Under the pieces are notes generated by a model. That model ran no database searches. It was not told where the DNA came from and was given only the letters and a program-made list of their open reading frames with translations. Position numbers and translations under genes: made by a program. Below, piece by piece: positions 1-9,456 of a DNA stretch of 64,000 nucleotides; position 1 is the first letter of the stretch; every line of letters starts with the position of its first letter. Source of the DNA: Cellulophaga baltica (lineage in GTDB: Bacteria > Bacteroidota > Bacteroidia > Flavobacteriales > Flavobacteriaceae). The stretch is taken from contig NZ_FNBD01000003.1 of NCBI RefSeq assembly GCF_900102165.1, forward strand, positions 248,001-312,000, written 5' to 3'.

Positions 1-597
1 TAAGGTGCGTATCTCTAACTCTGCCTTTAAATTAATCATGTAATCTTTTTGTGCCCTTTCTCTATCCTTCTCTTCTTGCCTGTTCTGGCTCATCATTATT
101 ACTGGCGCCTGTAATGCTGCCAAACAAGAGAGTATTAAGTTTAGTAAAATAAAAGGATAAGGATCAAAGCCTTTGTTCATTAAGAAAACAATATTGGACG
201 TAATCCATATAGCAATGAACAACCCGAAGATAATAATGAATTTCCAACTACCCCCAAAACTAGCAACAGCATCTGCCAAACGTTGCCCTACGGAAAAATC
301 TGCACCCTCATCCGTCGTAATGCTTTTGGCAGTAATCATCTCATTGTTGGCAATAGTTTCCAATACATCATTCTCTAAGCCTGTTAACTCTCCTACTTCT
401 TCAAGCAGGTAGTTTGCTAAATATTTTTGACGGTAAAAATTAAGTTCAGATAATGCTATGGTACTTTTTTTAGTGAAGTCGGCGTGATCTTTTAGTATGC
501 TATCAAAGATTGATTTCCTTATCGCTCCTCCTATAAATTTTTCATTAATCGGAAACTCTTTTTGAGAGATACTACTAACAAAGGTTTTCATTATCAT
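1..597 (-). CDS. DUF1003 family membrane protein, 3' part missing
   Basis: The reverse strand is open from the left edge to an ATG at 597 (a second ATG lies at 591), giving about 199 residues that continue outside the window. After a soluble N-terminal region there is a GGSWKFI element leading into a first membrane segment. A second membrane segment follows around FDPYPFILLNLILSC, then QAPVIMMSQNRQ and a charged stretch ending KDYMINLKAELEI. This two-segment core with the PFILLN and MSQNRQ motifs is the DUF1003 signature. The family has no established biochemical role and is an inner-membrane protein by prediction. The gene diverges from the esterase-like gene starting at 689. No clear promoter was seen for it. 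Confidence 0.85.
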   Translation of the reverse strand, partial: MIMKTFVSSISQKEFPINEKFIGGAIRKSIFDSILKDHADFTKKSTIALSELNFYRQKYLANYLLEEVGELTGLENDVLETIANNEMITAKSITTDEGADFSVGQRLADAVASFGGSWKFIIIFGLFIAIWITSNIVFLMNKGFDPYPFILLNLILSCLAALQAPVIMMSQNRQEEKDRERAQKDYMINLKAELEIRTL

Positions 598-647
598 GTA
601 TTTATGGTTCTTAAAAATAATCTTTTCTTTTAAGTCTAATGCCAAGC

Positions 648-673
648 TTGGTATGAATGTTTACATATCTTTG
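648..673 (+). promoter_or_regulatory. Bacteroidetes-type promoter for the secreted hydrolase
   Basis: TATCTTTG at 666-673 matches the TAnnTTTG -7 consensus of Bacteroidetes sigma-A, with a TTG at 648-650 as a possible -33 element (spacer slightly short). Transcription would begin at about 678-680. This excludes the in-frame ATGs further upstream and supports translation from 689 with a leader of about 10 nt. Confidence 0.6.
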
Positions 674-688
674 CGTCATTTTAAACAA

Positions 689-1603
689 ATGAATACATAC
701 TTTTCAACTTTACTTATTTTCTTATTCGGTTTAAATACCTGTTTTAGTCAAACCAGATATAAAGACGATATTTTTTCTGATGTTAGAATAAGAACGCTTG
801 TGTATGCAGATACGTTAAAGTTAGATTTTTATGATGTCAAAAAAGATCGTGAAGAACTAAAACCGCTTGTGATTATTGTTCACGGTGGTGGTTTTGTGGC
901 TGGTCAAAGAAATGGTGGTGACGAAAAAGGTTTAGGTAGGGCGTTGGCTAAAAAAGGATATGCGGTAGCTTCTATTGATTACCGTTTATCTCAAAGAAAG
1001 CAATCTTTTGGGTGTGATTATCGTACCTCGCAGAAAATGAGAACCTATTTAGAAACTGCTGCAGACTTAAATAAATCTATTTGGTATCTCACCAATTACT
1101 ATAAAAGTTTTAATGTAGACCCTAATAATGTAATTCTTGTGGGTAGTAGCGCTGGCGCAGAAATGGTTTTGAATGCTGTTATCATGAAGAATCATTATTT
1201 ATTTAAAACGATTTACTATAGCGATGCAAAAATCAAAGGCATCATTAGTTTTTCTGGAGCCACTTTAAATAATGACTATTTAACTAAAGAAAATGCAGTT
1301 CCTATGCTATTCTTTCACGGTAAATTAGATCCTAAAGTACCTTATGCTCTTGCAGCACATCATAATTGCAACGAGCGTTCTGATGGGTATGTACTTCTTG
1401 ACGGACCTAAAATTATTACTCAAAAACTAAAAGAACTCAACGAATCCTACTCGTTATATGTAGACCTAGAAGGCGGACATAATTGGGCAGAATGGGGATA
1501 TGCTTATAAAGATATTATCACCAATTTTTTATATGAAAATGTATTACACGGCGTTAAAATTCAAACCATAGAAACAATAAGTCCTCCTCCTTCAAAAAAG
1601 TAA
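689..1603 (+). CDS. Secreted alpha/beta hydrolase (carboxylesterase-like)
   Basis: Predicted alpha/beta-hydrolase of the esterase/lipase group, probably cleaving ester bonds in the periplasm or outside the cell. From ATG 689 the protein opens with a signal peptide (MNTYFSTLLIFLFGLNTCFS, then Q). Family marks are the oxyanion-hole HGGG, the nucleophile elbow GSSAG, an Asp in HGKLDP and a C-terminal His in EGGHNW, so a full Ser-Asp-His triad is visible. Longer in-frame starts from 596 would precede the predicted transcription start at about 680 and would spoil the signal peptide. The gene converges on the M90 peptidase pseudogene with only 2 nt between stop codons. The substrate is unknown. Confidence 0.85.
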   Translation: MNTYFSTLLIFLFGLNTCFSQTRYKDDIFSDVRIRTLVYADTLKLDFYDVKKDREELKPLVIIVHGGGFVAGQRNGGDEKGLGRALAKKGYAVASIDYRLSQRKQSFGCDYRTSQKMRTYLETAADLNKSIWYLTNYYKSFNVDPNNVILVGSSAGAEMVLNAVIMKNHYLFKTIYYSDAKIKGIISFSGATLNNDYLTKENAVPMLFFHGKLDPKVPYALAAHHNCNERSDGYVLLDGPKIITQKLKELNESYSLYVDLEGGHNWAEWGYAYKDIITNFLYENVLHGVKIQTIETISPPPSKK

Positions 1604-1605
1604 GG

Positions 1606-2381
1606 CTAGGCACTATCTTGGGCATATATTTTGGCTAACAAGCTATATAATTGAGGATGCTTTTCTTTGAATTTTTCTGGTTGATTAAAGAAGTACTCAC
1701 TTACTACACTCAAAAATTCTATTTGACTGGTAGCACCATAAGGGTTGATATCAGAATCATTTTCTTTAATTTTTTCTATTTCTTGATGCATTAGATTTAA
1801 CCACGGCAATACAAACTGTTGACTCATAATACTTTCTGGCAGTCCGTCTACTGCGCCATCTGCCTTATCAATCAAGTGGACAAATTCGTGGATCCCCACA
1901 TTATTCTTGCTGTCTTTAAGAGCAAAACCTGCACGCAATGCAGGAAGCGAAAGAATCATTAATCTATTCATATCACCAGAACCAACTTTGCCTAAAATAT
2001 TGCGTTTCTCTCCTTCGGTTTGATGGTCTTCATTAAATGAATCTTTGTACAATAGCACTTCATTAATATTACGATAGCGTAGTTCTGGAAACCCAAAAAG
2101 CGGAATGACAGCACTTGACGCTACGAGTAACCGATCTGCATCATCAATCTGTACTTTAACACCGGTGATAGTTACCGTATTTAAAAAGTAAAGTACATCT
2201 ACCTCAAATTTGGCCTTATCCTTTGCATTTAATTCAGCATAAAACGAAACTTTCTCTTGCAGTATTTTTTTCCAAGCCTCAGGAAGCGCCTTTAATTCAA
2301 AAGTTTTTTCTTAATCCAAATCCTCCAGACCATATACCCCAAAAAGAGTACCGGCAATAACCAAGCTATAAAATAAAACAT
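1606..2381 (-). pseudogene. MtfA-like zinc peptidase (M90), frameshifted
   Basis: M90/MtfA-type metallopeptidase with HEFVH as zinc site; upstream, FLNTVTITG and VASSAVIPLFGFPELRY are typical of the family. The reading frame is broken. An ATG at 2381 starts a membrane-anchor segment (MFYFIAWLLPVLFLGYMVWR) that ends at a TAA (2294-2292). The rest of the protein (KTFELKALPEAWKK onward) is in the frame reached by adding one A to the A6 run at 2304-2309 (minus strand). The catalytic domain has no ATG of its own; a GTG at 2058 lies inside the fold. Possible causes are a real single-base deletion, a homopolymer sequencing error, or slippage at the A run. The start is 6 nt after the glycosidase stop, so the two form one unit. 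Confidence 0.75.
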
Positions 2382-2387
2382 CTGCTA

Positions 2388-5039
2388 TTATTCTTTCTTG
2401 TTTATTTCATCTATTAAATTTGCTACTAGAGAAGTCCACCCAGTTTGGTGAGATGCTCCTACACCCCGACCATTATCACCATCAAAATATTCATAAAAAA
2501 GAATTAGGTCTTTAAAACCTTCTCGCGCATAGATGTCTTTATGTAAGGCATGAACAATACGGTTATCATCTTTATCCTTCTCAAAGATGGAAATTAAACG
2601 TTTGCTGATCTCTACACTTATTTCTTTTAAGCTTAGTTTATTCTTGCTCCCTGTTGGGTACTCAAATTTTAAACTATCACCACCATAACTATGGTACTCT
2701 TTTAAGGCTTGTATAAACAAATAATTTAAAGGAAACCAAACAGGACCCCTCCAGTTAGAATTACCTCCAAATAAAGATGTGGTAGACTCATTTGGCTCAT
2801 AGTTAATGCTATAATTAACGCCATTAATATCTACATTATAAGGAGTTTCGTGTATTTTAGATAAGGATCTAATCCCGTGAGGACTCAAAAATTCTTTCTC
2901 ATCCAATAGCACATTAACCAACCTTTTTAAACGATCTTTTGGGACTAATGAAAGTAACAAATCATCACCATCTGCATATTCTTGAACCACCGGATACTTC
3001 AGTGTTTTCATTCTATGGTTTTTAAACCACTGCACCGCATGGTTAAACCTAGGAAGTTTTTCTAAGGTTTCCTTTCGGATGCAAAGCACTGCTGCAATAG
3101 ATAGCATTCCGGCAATAGAACGTATTTTTATAGAAGCAGATTTACCATTAGGAAAGAGTAACTTATCATAGAAAAAGCCTTCTTCTTCATCCCAGATACC
3201 TTCTGTTTCAAGGCTCAATTTATTTAATGCTTCTGCGATAAAGACAAAATGACCAAAATATTTAATCGCCATATCATCATAAGAATCGTCATGCAATGCC
3301 AATTCTAAACTTATCTCTAACATATTTAAACAGTAGAGTGCCATCCATGAGGTACCATCTACCTGTTCTAATGTACCGCCACCTGGCACACCATGACTAC
3401 GATCAAAAACCCCGATATTATCAAGACCTAAGAACCCGCCCTCAAAAACGTTATTCTGACTGCCATCTATTTGGTTTACCCACCAAGTAAAGTTCAAAGC
3501 TAGTTTATTAAACATTTTCTTTAAAAAACGTAAATCACCTTTGCCTGTTTGCTCTTTATCTGTTTTATAAACATTTAAAGTGGCCCATGCTTGTACCGGT
3601 GGATTAACGTCACTAAAATTCCACTCATAGGCAGGTATTTGACCGTTTGGAGCCATGTACCATTCTTTGGTAAATAACAATAATTGATGCTTGGCAAAAT
3701 TAGCATCTACTAGTGCCATGGTCACACAATGAAAGGCAGAATCCCAGGCAGCATACCATGGATATTCCCAGGCATCTGGCATCAACATTATATCATGGTT
3801 CCGTAAGGTTTTCCATGAATTATTTCTACCAGACAACCTTTCTTTTGCAGGCACCGATGCCTTAGAATCTCCTAATAGCCATTGCTCTACATCATAATTA
3901 TAGTAGTTTTTAGACCACAACATGCCCGCTAATGCTTGCTTTTGAATTTCTTTATGTTGCACCTCACCAATAGTAGCTGTGTAAAAATCTTCGCACTCTG
4001 CAACTCTGGTATCAAAAAGGGTATCAAACGTATCATTAAAAGGGTTTTCAAGAGTTTCCTTTGTAAAACGAAGTCTAATCGTTTTAGATTCCCCACCTTT
4101 TAAATTCAGCTTATACAACGGAGAAAATTTCGTCCCTTCCGTACGTTTTGTGGCTAGTTTATAATCGTTTGAAGTTACAGCTTTATGAAATAAGTCTTTT
4201 TTATAAGGATGATCGTTTTTTGCTAAATAAACGCTCTCCATATTGGTTTCATTCTCTGTAAATAACAATTCTGCTGCTTCCTCAAAATACAGGTTATAAT
4301 CTCCCACGTAACAATGCTCTACCTTAACAAAAGGGCTGCCATTCTGGGTTTGCTTTTCTATTTTAGGCTTTTTTGGCATCTCCTTAAAATCCCAATAGTT
4401 ACGAATCCATAAGGTGGGCAACAAATGTAATGGCGCTGCTTTTTTGCTCTTGTTATTTACCGTGATTTTAATTAAAATATCTTCATTATCGCCTTTCGCA
4501 TATTCTGTAAAAACATCAAAATATTCGTCGTTATCAAAAACACCTGTATCTAATAATTGGTATTCAAGTTCCGTTCTATTACGTTTGGCATTTTCTTCTA
4601 CTAATTTTGCATATGGAAAAGCTTTTTGTGGATACTTGTACAATTGCTTCATGTACGAATGTGTAGGCGTATTTTCAAGATAATAATACAATTCCTTTAC
4701 ATCTTCTCCGTGATTTCCCTGAGGTCCTGTTAATCCAAATAGTCGTTCTTTAAGAATAGCATCTTTTCCATTCCATAAACTAACCCCAAAGCAAATATTA
4801 CAATAGCGGTCTGAAATACCTGCAATACCATCTTCTCCCCATCTATAGGTTCTACTTCTAGCATGTTCATGTGGAAAGTAGTTCCATGCGTCTCCGTTAG
4901 CACTATAATCTTCTCTAACCGTTCCCCATTGACGTTCACTCACATAAGACCCCCATTTTAACCAATCTTTTTCTTCGGAATAATTTTCTTCTAGGCGTTT
5001 ATGTTCTGGTGTAGTATTATTCATGTACTGATGTATCAA
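2388..5039 (-). CDS. GH63-type glycosidase (MGH1-like, glucosidase family)
   Basis: An 883-residue protein resembling bacterial proteins annotated as glucosidase or mannosylglycerate-hydrolase-like, family GH63. It opens with a beta-rich region (WGSYVSERQWGTVREDYS, RYRWGEDGIAG-like) and continues into an (alpha/alpha)6 barrel. In the barrel I see PWYAAWDSAFH (likely catalytic acid Asp), NWRGPVWFPLNYL and, near the C-terminus, YEYFDGDNGRGVGASHQTGW (likely catalytic base Glu). No signal peptide is visible, so it is probably cytosolic and acts on a small alpha-glucoside or glycoside. The start may instead be the Met at 5024. It is first in a two-gene unit with the M90 peptidase. The exact substrate cannot be inferred. 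Confidence 0.8.
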   Translation of the reverse strand: MIHQYMNNTTPEHKRLEENYSEEKDWLKWGSYVSERQWGTVREDYSANGDAWNYFPHEHARSRTYRWGEDGIAGISDRYCNICFGVSLWNGKDAILKERLFGLTGPQGNHGEDVKELYYYLENTPTHSYMKQLYKYPQKAFPYAKLVEENAKRNRTELEYQLLDTGVFDNDEYFDVFTEYAKGDNEDILIKITVNNKSKKAAPLHLLPTLWIRNYWDFKEMPKKPKIEKQTQNGSPFVKVEHCYVGDYNLYFEEAAELLFTENETNMESVYLAKNDHPYKKDLFHKAVTSNDYKLATKRTEGTKFSPLYKLNLKGGESKTIRLRFTKETLENPFNDTFDTLFDTRVAECEDFYTATIGEVQHKEIQKQALAGMLWSKNYYNYDVEQWLLGDSKASVPAKERLSGRNNSWKTLRNHDIMLMPDAWEYPWYAAWDSAFHCVTMALVDANFAKHQLLLFTKEWYMAPNGQIPAYEWNFSDVNPPVQAWATLNVYKTDKEQTGKGDLRFLKKMFNKLALNFTWWVNQIDGSQNNVFEGGFLGLDNIGVFDRSHGVPGGGTLEQVDGTSWMALYCLNMLEISLELALHDDSYDDMAIKYFGHFVFIAEALNKLSLETEGIWDEEEGFFYDKLLFPNGKSASIKIRSIAGMLSIAAVLCIRKETLEKLPRFNHAVQWFKNHRMKTLKYPVVQEYADGDDLLLSLVPKDRLKRLVNVLLDEKEFLSPHGIRSLSKIHETPYNVDINGVNYSINYEPNESTTSLFGGNSNWRGPVWFPLNYLFIQALKEYHSYGGDSLKFEYPTGSKNKLSLKEISVEISKRLISIFEKDKDDNRIVHALHKDIYAREGFKDLILFYEYFDGDNGRGVGASHQTGWTSLVANLIDEINKKE

Positions 5040-5274
5040 ATTATATGCTATAGCAGCATAAAGAACGTTAAATTGCTCTTTATCATATATAGATCGTACA
5101 TAAATATACTAATGTTTTGGAGTTGTTATAATAATCTGAAATTGGAAACCACTATTATTATCGAAAAGTTACTATTTATTCGTTTTTTTGAGAAATTACA
5201 TTTTTCCGCCTGATGGAATTTTCTTTTGGTGAAAATTAAACAGACACCGTAAAGCAGAAAACTTAGTACTATAC

Positions 5275-6717
5275 TTAGCTTAAATCCCAAATTAAAGGCA
5301 AAGCAAAGTACACAAATAAAGTTAGAATGATAATGGAAATCAGATTCATCCAAATTCCTTTTTTAACCATATCCTCAATTTTTAAATACCCAGAACCAAA
5401 TACTACTGCATTTGGTGGTGTGGCTACAGGAAGCATAAAGGCACATGATGCCGCTACCGTTGCGCTTATCATTAAATAATACGGATGCACGCCTAATGTA
5501 GGCGCCAAAGAGATGAGCACAGGAAGTAACATTGCTGTTGTTGCTATATTAGAGGTTATTTCTGTTAAAAAATTTACGGCAAAAATTAAGATTAAGAGTA
5601 AGAAAATAAAAGGAACAGCTTCTAATGCTACTAATTTATTACCAATCCACAGGGCTAAACCACTAGTTTCAAAACCTAATGCCAAGGCCATACCACCACC
5701 GAAGAGTAAAACAACACCCCACGGTAATTTTACCGCATCTTCCCATGAAATTAATCCTTCCTTTTTCCTGCTAGATGGCAACACAAACAATGCTATTGCA
5801 AAAAATACGCTAATAATGGTATCGTCTATTTGTGGGATAATTTTTTGAAGTAAAAAAGATCTTGTAATCCAAGCAAAAGCAGTACATAAAAATACCGCTA
5901 AAACCATCTTTTCATCATAAGACATCTTACCCAATGCTTTGAACTGTGCATTAATTTCCGCTCTACCTCCCGGAAACTCTTTCTGTTGAAATTTGAAGGC
6001 AAATTTTGTTAAGTATTTCCAACACAGAAACAATAAAATTAAAGCAATAGGAAAACCAAAAACAAACCATTGATAGAATGTTATTTCTACTCCAAAAGTG
6101 GTCTGCACAACGCCTGCAAGCACCAAATTAGTAGGTGTACCAATTAAAGTAGCAATACCCCCAATAGAAGCACTGTACGCAATTGCTAACATTAATGCTT
6201 TACCAAAAAGAATGTTTTCGTTTTTAATCGTGTGTGGGTTATCGCGCAATTGCGAAACAATAGCCATTCCCATAGGTAAAATCATAACAGTAGCTGCTGT
6301 GTTAGAAATCCACATCGATAAAAGTGCTGTAGCAATCATGAAGCCCAAAATGATATTGGTAATATTAGTTCCCACTATTTTTATGATAGAAAGGGCTATT
6401 CTCTTGTGCAGGTTGCATTTTTCAATGGCAATAGCGAGAATGAAACCACCCACATATAAAAAAATATATTTATGACCATAAGAAGCGGTCGTCTGGCTCA
6501 GCGCTAAGCCACCAGATAATGGAAAAAGCACAATAGGCAATAATGCAGTCACCGCTATTGAAATGGCTTCCGTAATCCACCAAATTGCAATCCAAGCAAC
6601 AGAGGCTAAAATTGCTTTTGCTTTATAATCTAAACCTTCAACCTTTAGAAAAAAAAGAATAATGCTAAACACAAATGGCCCTAATACTAATCCGATACGT
6701 TGCTTTGAAATCTGCAT
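5275..6717 (-). CDS. SLC13/DASS family sodium:anion symporter
   Basis: An inner-membrane secondary transporter of the divalent anion:Na+ symporter family. These carry dicarboxylates, citrate or sulfate with sodium. The 480-residue chain has about 11-12 hydrophobic segments and both family SNT signatures: SNTAATVMILP in the first half and SNIATTAMLLP in the second. FVLPSSRKK marks the mid-cytoplasmic loop. It begins 2 nt after the stop of the racemase-type gene and is the last gene of the accessory cluster. That position suggests it imports an organic acid (for example a deaminated product) released by the upstream hydrolases; this is inference. Expected length and motifs are intact. Confidence 0.88.
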   Translation of the reverse strand: MQISKQRIGLVLGPFVFSIILFFLKVEGLDYKAKAILASVAWIAIWWITEAISIAVTALLPIVLFPLSGGLALSQTTASYGHKYIFLYVGGFILAIAIEKCNLHKRIALSIIKIVGTNITNIILGFMIATALLSMWISNTAATVMILPMGMAIVSQLRDNPHTIKNENILFGKALMLAIAYSASIGGIATLIGTPTNLVLAGVVQTTFGVEITFYQWFVFGFPIALILLFLCWKYLTKFAFKFQQKEFPGGRAEINAQFKALGKMSYDEKMVLAVFLCTAFAWITRSFLLQKIIPQIDDTIISVFFAIALFVLPSSRKKEGLISWEDAVKLPWGVVLLFGGGMALALGFETSGLALWIGNKLVALEAVPFIFLLLILIFAVNFLTEITSNIATTAMLLPVLISLAPTLGVHPYYLMISATVAASCAFMLPVATPPNAVVFGSGYLKIEDMVKKGIWMNLISIIILTLFVYFALPLIWDLS

Positions 6718-6719
6718 AC

Positions 6720-7523
6720 TTAATTTTTTAAAATATAATCTACCCCTGCTTTTGAATGAATCTCCGTGGTATTAAACGCAGGTACTTCTAAATCTTCTTG
6801 AAAGATCATTAGCGGAAACTCTGTACAGCCTAAAACAACTCCTTGAGCTCCTGCAGCTATAGCTTCTGCAATAATACCCAGGACATATTTTTTAGACTCT
6901 TTGTCAATGATACCGTAGGTTAGTTCTTCTTGAATAATCCTGTGTAGTTCTTCAATTTGCTTCTTTTTTTTCGGTACTAATACCTCAATTCCATTGTCCT
7001 CAATTCTTTTGGTTATAAAAGGTTCTTCCATACTGTACTTAGTCCCTAGAAACAATACTTTTTTTAATCCTTTTTCATGGATTGCCTGAGCCGTAGCATC
7101 TGCAATATGAATTACAGGAAAATCTAATTTTGCTTGAACATCATCATATACCTTATGAGGGGTATTTGCACAGAAAAGAACAGCACTAGCACCCGCTTTA
7201 TTTAAATTTAAAGCCGCAGTGACCAACATAGTAGCTATAGAATCCCATTTGTTTTCTATTTGATACCGATGTACTTCTGCTTGGTTAAGGGTATAGACAA
7301 TTAAGGGTGGGTTGGTGTTATTTCCAAAATGATCATTTATAGTTTGATTGATGGTTCTGTAATAATCTATAGTAGAATGCCACGAAGTGCCGCCAATTAA
7401 TCCTAATGTATTCATTCTTGAATGTGTTTTAGTAGTGATTTTATGTTCTTGTATGGGTTTTTTTTCTACAAAAGCATACGATGTCAGCGCTAAAATCAAG
7501 AATCCAAAAATGTATTTTTTCAT
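6720..7523 (-). CDS. Aspartate/glutamate racemase family protein with signal peptide
   Basis: A 267-residue member of the Asp/Glu/hydantoin racemase superfamily, which uses two cysteines for cofactor-free proton transfer at the alpha carbon. Both are present: Cys118 in FCANTP and Cys233 in GCTEFPLM. The usual family start (MNTLGLIGGTSW) is at residue 37. It is preceded by an extension that looks like a signal peptide (MKKYIFGFLILALTSYAF). If the long start is right, the enzyme works in the periplasm, which is unusual. If translation starts at the internal Met, it is cytosolic. The gene is nearly contiguous with the SLC13 carrier. It may racemise an acidic amino acid freed by the cluster's amidases. 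Confidence 0.82.
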   Translation of the reverse strand: MKKYIFGFLILALTSYAFVEKKPIQEHKITTKTHSRMNTLGLIGGTSWHSTIDYYRTINQTINDHFGNNTNPPLIVYTLNQAEVHRYQIENKWDSIATMLVTAALNLNKAGASAVLFCANTPHKVYDDVQAKLDFPVIHIADATAQAIHEKGLKKVLFLGTKYSMEEPFITKRIEDNGIEVLVPKKKKQIEELHRIIQEELTYGIIDKESKKYVLGIIAEAIAAGAQGVVLGCTEFPLMIFQEDLEVPAFNTTEIHSKAGVDYILKN

Positions 7524-7609
7524 AGGTGTAATTGTTTAAATAAGGAATTGGAGCGAACAGAATTATTCAGAACGTATCATGAAATGGTAACTACTATTTA
7601 GATAAAATG

Positions 7610-8500
7610 TTAATTTCCTTTTCCAAGCAATGCAATCCAATCTGCTACATACGCAATATTCCGTATGCCGTTGGAATGTGCTTTTTTTCTATCAGGAACT
7701 TCCAAATCAAAAGCATAAATATGCTTTTCAGGAATATTCATGGCCTTATAGGTTTTAATAATTGTGGGAGCAGCAAGCTCTTTTACATGGTAGGTTCCAT
7801 ACCACCGATCAAGAGGCGTTTTACTGTCTTTAAAATACCAATCTGCAATCTTATTTTTTGCGGAATAATCCCATCCGCCAGAAAAATCAATAACTCGAGC
7901 AACCCGGTGTGTCTTGGCTATAAAGGCAGACATTCCACCTCCTTGAGATTGTCCTGCTAAAGCAATTTCTTCCCATTTTGGTTGCCCATTTTCCAAATAC
8001 TTATCCCAATTGCCTTCTACATTTTATTCTGATAGGTATAGCAAAAGCTTAGTAAGACGGTTAACTATAGCATCATACGAGGCATCACTGATCAATGAAA
8101 AAGGAGTCGTACCATATACCCTTCTATTTCTAAAATCTTCGGCACAATTAGCATTTTCTTCCAAGGCAGCACCCTTACAAATTTGAGCTATAGCGGGTGT
8201 GTTTATGTAGGATAAATTAATGACATGGTACCCTTGTTTGAGCGCTGTATTAAAAAAATTCTTTGGCCCTCTTGAAGCAATACCATTTGTTCCTGGTATA
8301 AAAAGGAGCAATTTGCCTTGTTTGATAGCAGGATCATACGTCACAAAATGAGGCGTATCTGCCCTATTAATTTTGCTATCTGTTTGCGAAGGCTTAATAT
8401 TTAAAACAATGTTTGATGTTGCTTCTACACCCACCTCTTGAGCCCCAGCATGAGCAAAAAACAAGAAAATAAAAATTAGCGTAAGTAAAGAGTTCTTCAT
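7610..8500 (-). pseudogene. Secreted alpha/beta hydrolase with in-frame TAA
   Basis: One continuous reading frame of 296 codons interrupted only by a TAA at codon 159 (8026-8024). The N-terminal half has a signal peptide (MKNSLLTLIFIFLFFAHAGA, then Q), a central strand LLLFIPGTNG and LYLSE just before the stop. The C-terminal half resumes without a frame change (NVEGNWDKYLENGQPKW) and carries the nucleophile elbow GQSQGG plus later conserved segments. Truncation removes the catalytic Ser and His, so the short product cannot be an active hydrolase. CAA (Gln) to TAA is the simplest origin. The gene lies between the creatininase-family and racemase-type genes in the catabolic cluster. Confidence 0.8.
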
Positions 8501-8534
8501 TTTTCTATGGTAAAGGTTAACTATAAAATGTGTG

Positions 8535-9398
8535 CTATTCTTTAATAAGGTCATTCCATTTATCAATAAATTTGACCGCTGCTTGTACAGTGTTATTGAT
8601 ATTTTTCGCTCCTCTTTCTACGGTTGCCTCCTTAGGGTTTAGCTCTCCCCACACTCCCGTTTTAGTCATTTCTAATGTTGAGGTCTTTTTCCCTGTCTCT
8701 TCCCCTTTTAAGGCTTCTGAAAGAAACAATAACTTAGCTGTTGGTTCCTCATTAATTACTTCCGGAAGCATCTGCTCTAAATGTTTTGGAAGCGTTAATT
8801 TTGTTGCCGTAGCTTTATCTAACTGCACCAAATCTGGCATTAAATACAAAGAGTCTGAGGTTTCTCCTGTACCTGCATGACGGTCTAATACTTCTGGTTT
8901 TTTATAGGTATCTGATTTCAAATAAGGATGTATCGCCACCCCGAAATCTACAGCTACCCCTGCCGTTTTTTGGTTAATTTGATCTACTAAAAACGTAGTA
9001 ATAGCCCTATTTCCTCCATGAGAATTCATAAACACAAAACGCTTAAACCCATGCTTAATTAAGGACACTACCGTTTCCATATGCACTTGAATAATGGTAT
9101 CTGCCGATAAGGTAATTGATCCCGAAAAGGCCATATGATAAGGAGACTGCCCCGCCATTAGCACAGGAGCTACCAAAACATCCCGTTCTTGTGCGATAAG
9201 TTTGCATTGCTCAACGCCGTTTATAAAATCGGTACCAATAGGTAAATGACTAGAATGCTGCTCTAATGCCCCAATAGGAATAATAACCAAATCAGATTTT
9301 GTCAAAAAATCATCCACCTCAGGAACCGTCATATGAGGTAAATAATTCTTTACTTTTTTTTCGTTCCAAAGTGGATTTATTAAAGAGCTCGTAGGCAT
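8535..9398 (-). CDS. Creatininase-family amidohydrolase
   Basis: A 287-residue protein of the creatininase/creatinine amidohydrolase family: binuclear-metal cytosolic enzymes that open cyclic amides or cleave formamides. The diagnostic IPIGALEQHSSHLPIGTD segment supplies likely metal ligands Glu46, His48 and Asp57; MNSHGGN and a GETSDSLY segment follow. No signal peptide is present. It lies 34 nt upstream of the broken alpha/beta hydrolase and 58 nt downstream of the MBL-fold gene. With RidA and two amidohydrolases nearby, a role in hydrolysing a lactam or amide intermediate is plausible. Creatinine itself is only one of several known substrates of the family. Confidence 0.85.
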   Translation of the reverse strand: MPTSSLINPLWNEKKVKNYLPHMTVPEVDDFLTKSDLVIIPIGALEQHSSHLPIGTDFINGVEQCKLIAQERDVLVAPVLMAGQSPYHMAFSGSITLSADTIIQVHMETVVSLIKHGFKRFVFMNSHGGNRAITTFLVDQINQKTAGVAVDFGVAIHPYLKSDTYKKPEVLDRHAGTGETSDSLYLMPDLVQLDKATATKLTLPKHLEQMLPEVINEEPTAKLLFLSEALKGEETGKKTSTLEMTKTGVWGELNPKEATVERGAKNINNTVQAAVKFIDKWNDLIKE

Positions 9399-9456
9399 AA
9401 AAAAAGAATTTAGTATAAATTATAGTACATCAGTTTTACTTAAAAATTAAGCTACG

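Noticed and set aside
596-688. Longer start for the secreted hydrolase
   Set aside because: It would precede the predicted transcription start and place 31 residues before the signal peptide.
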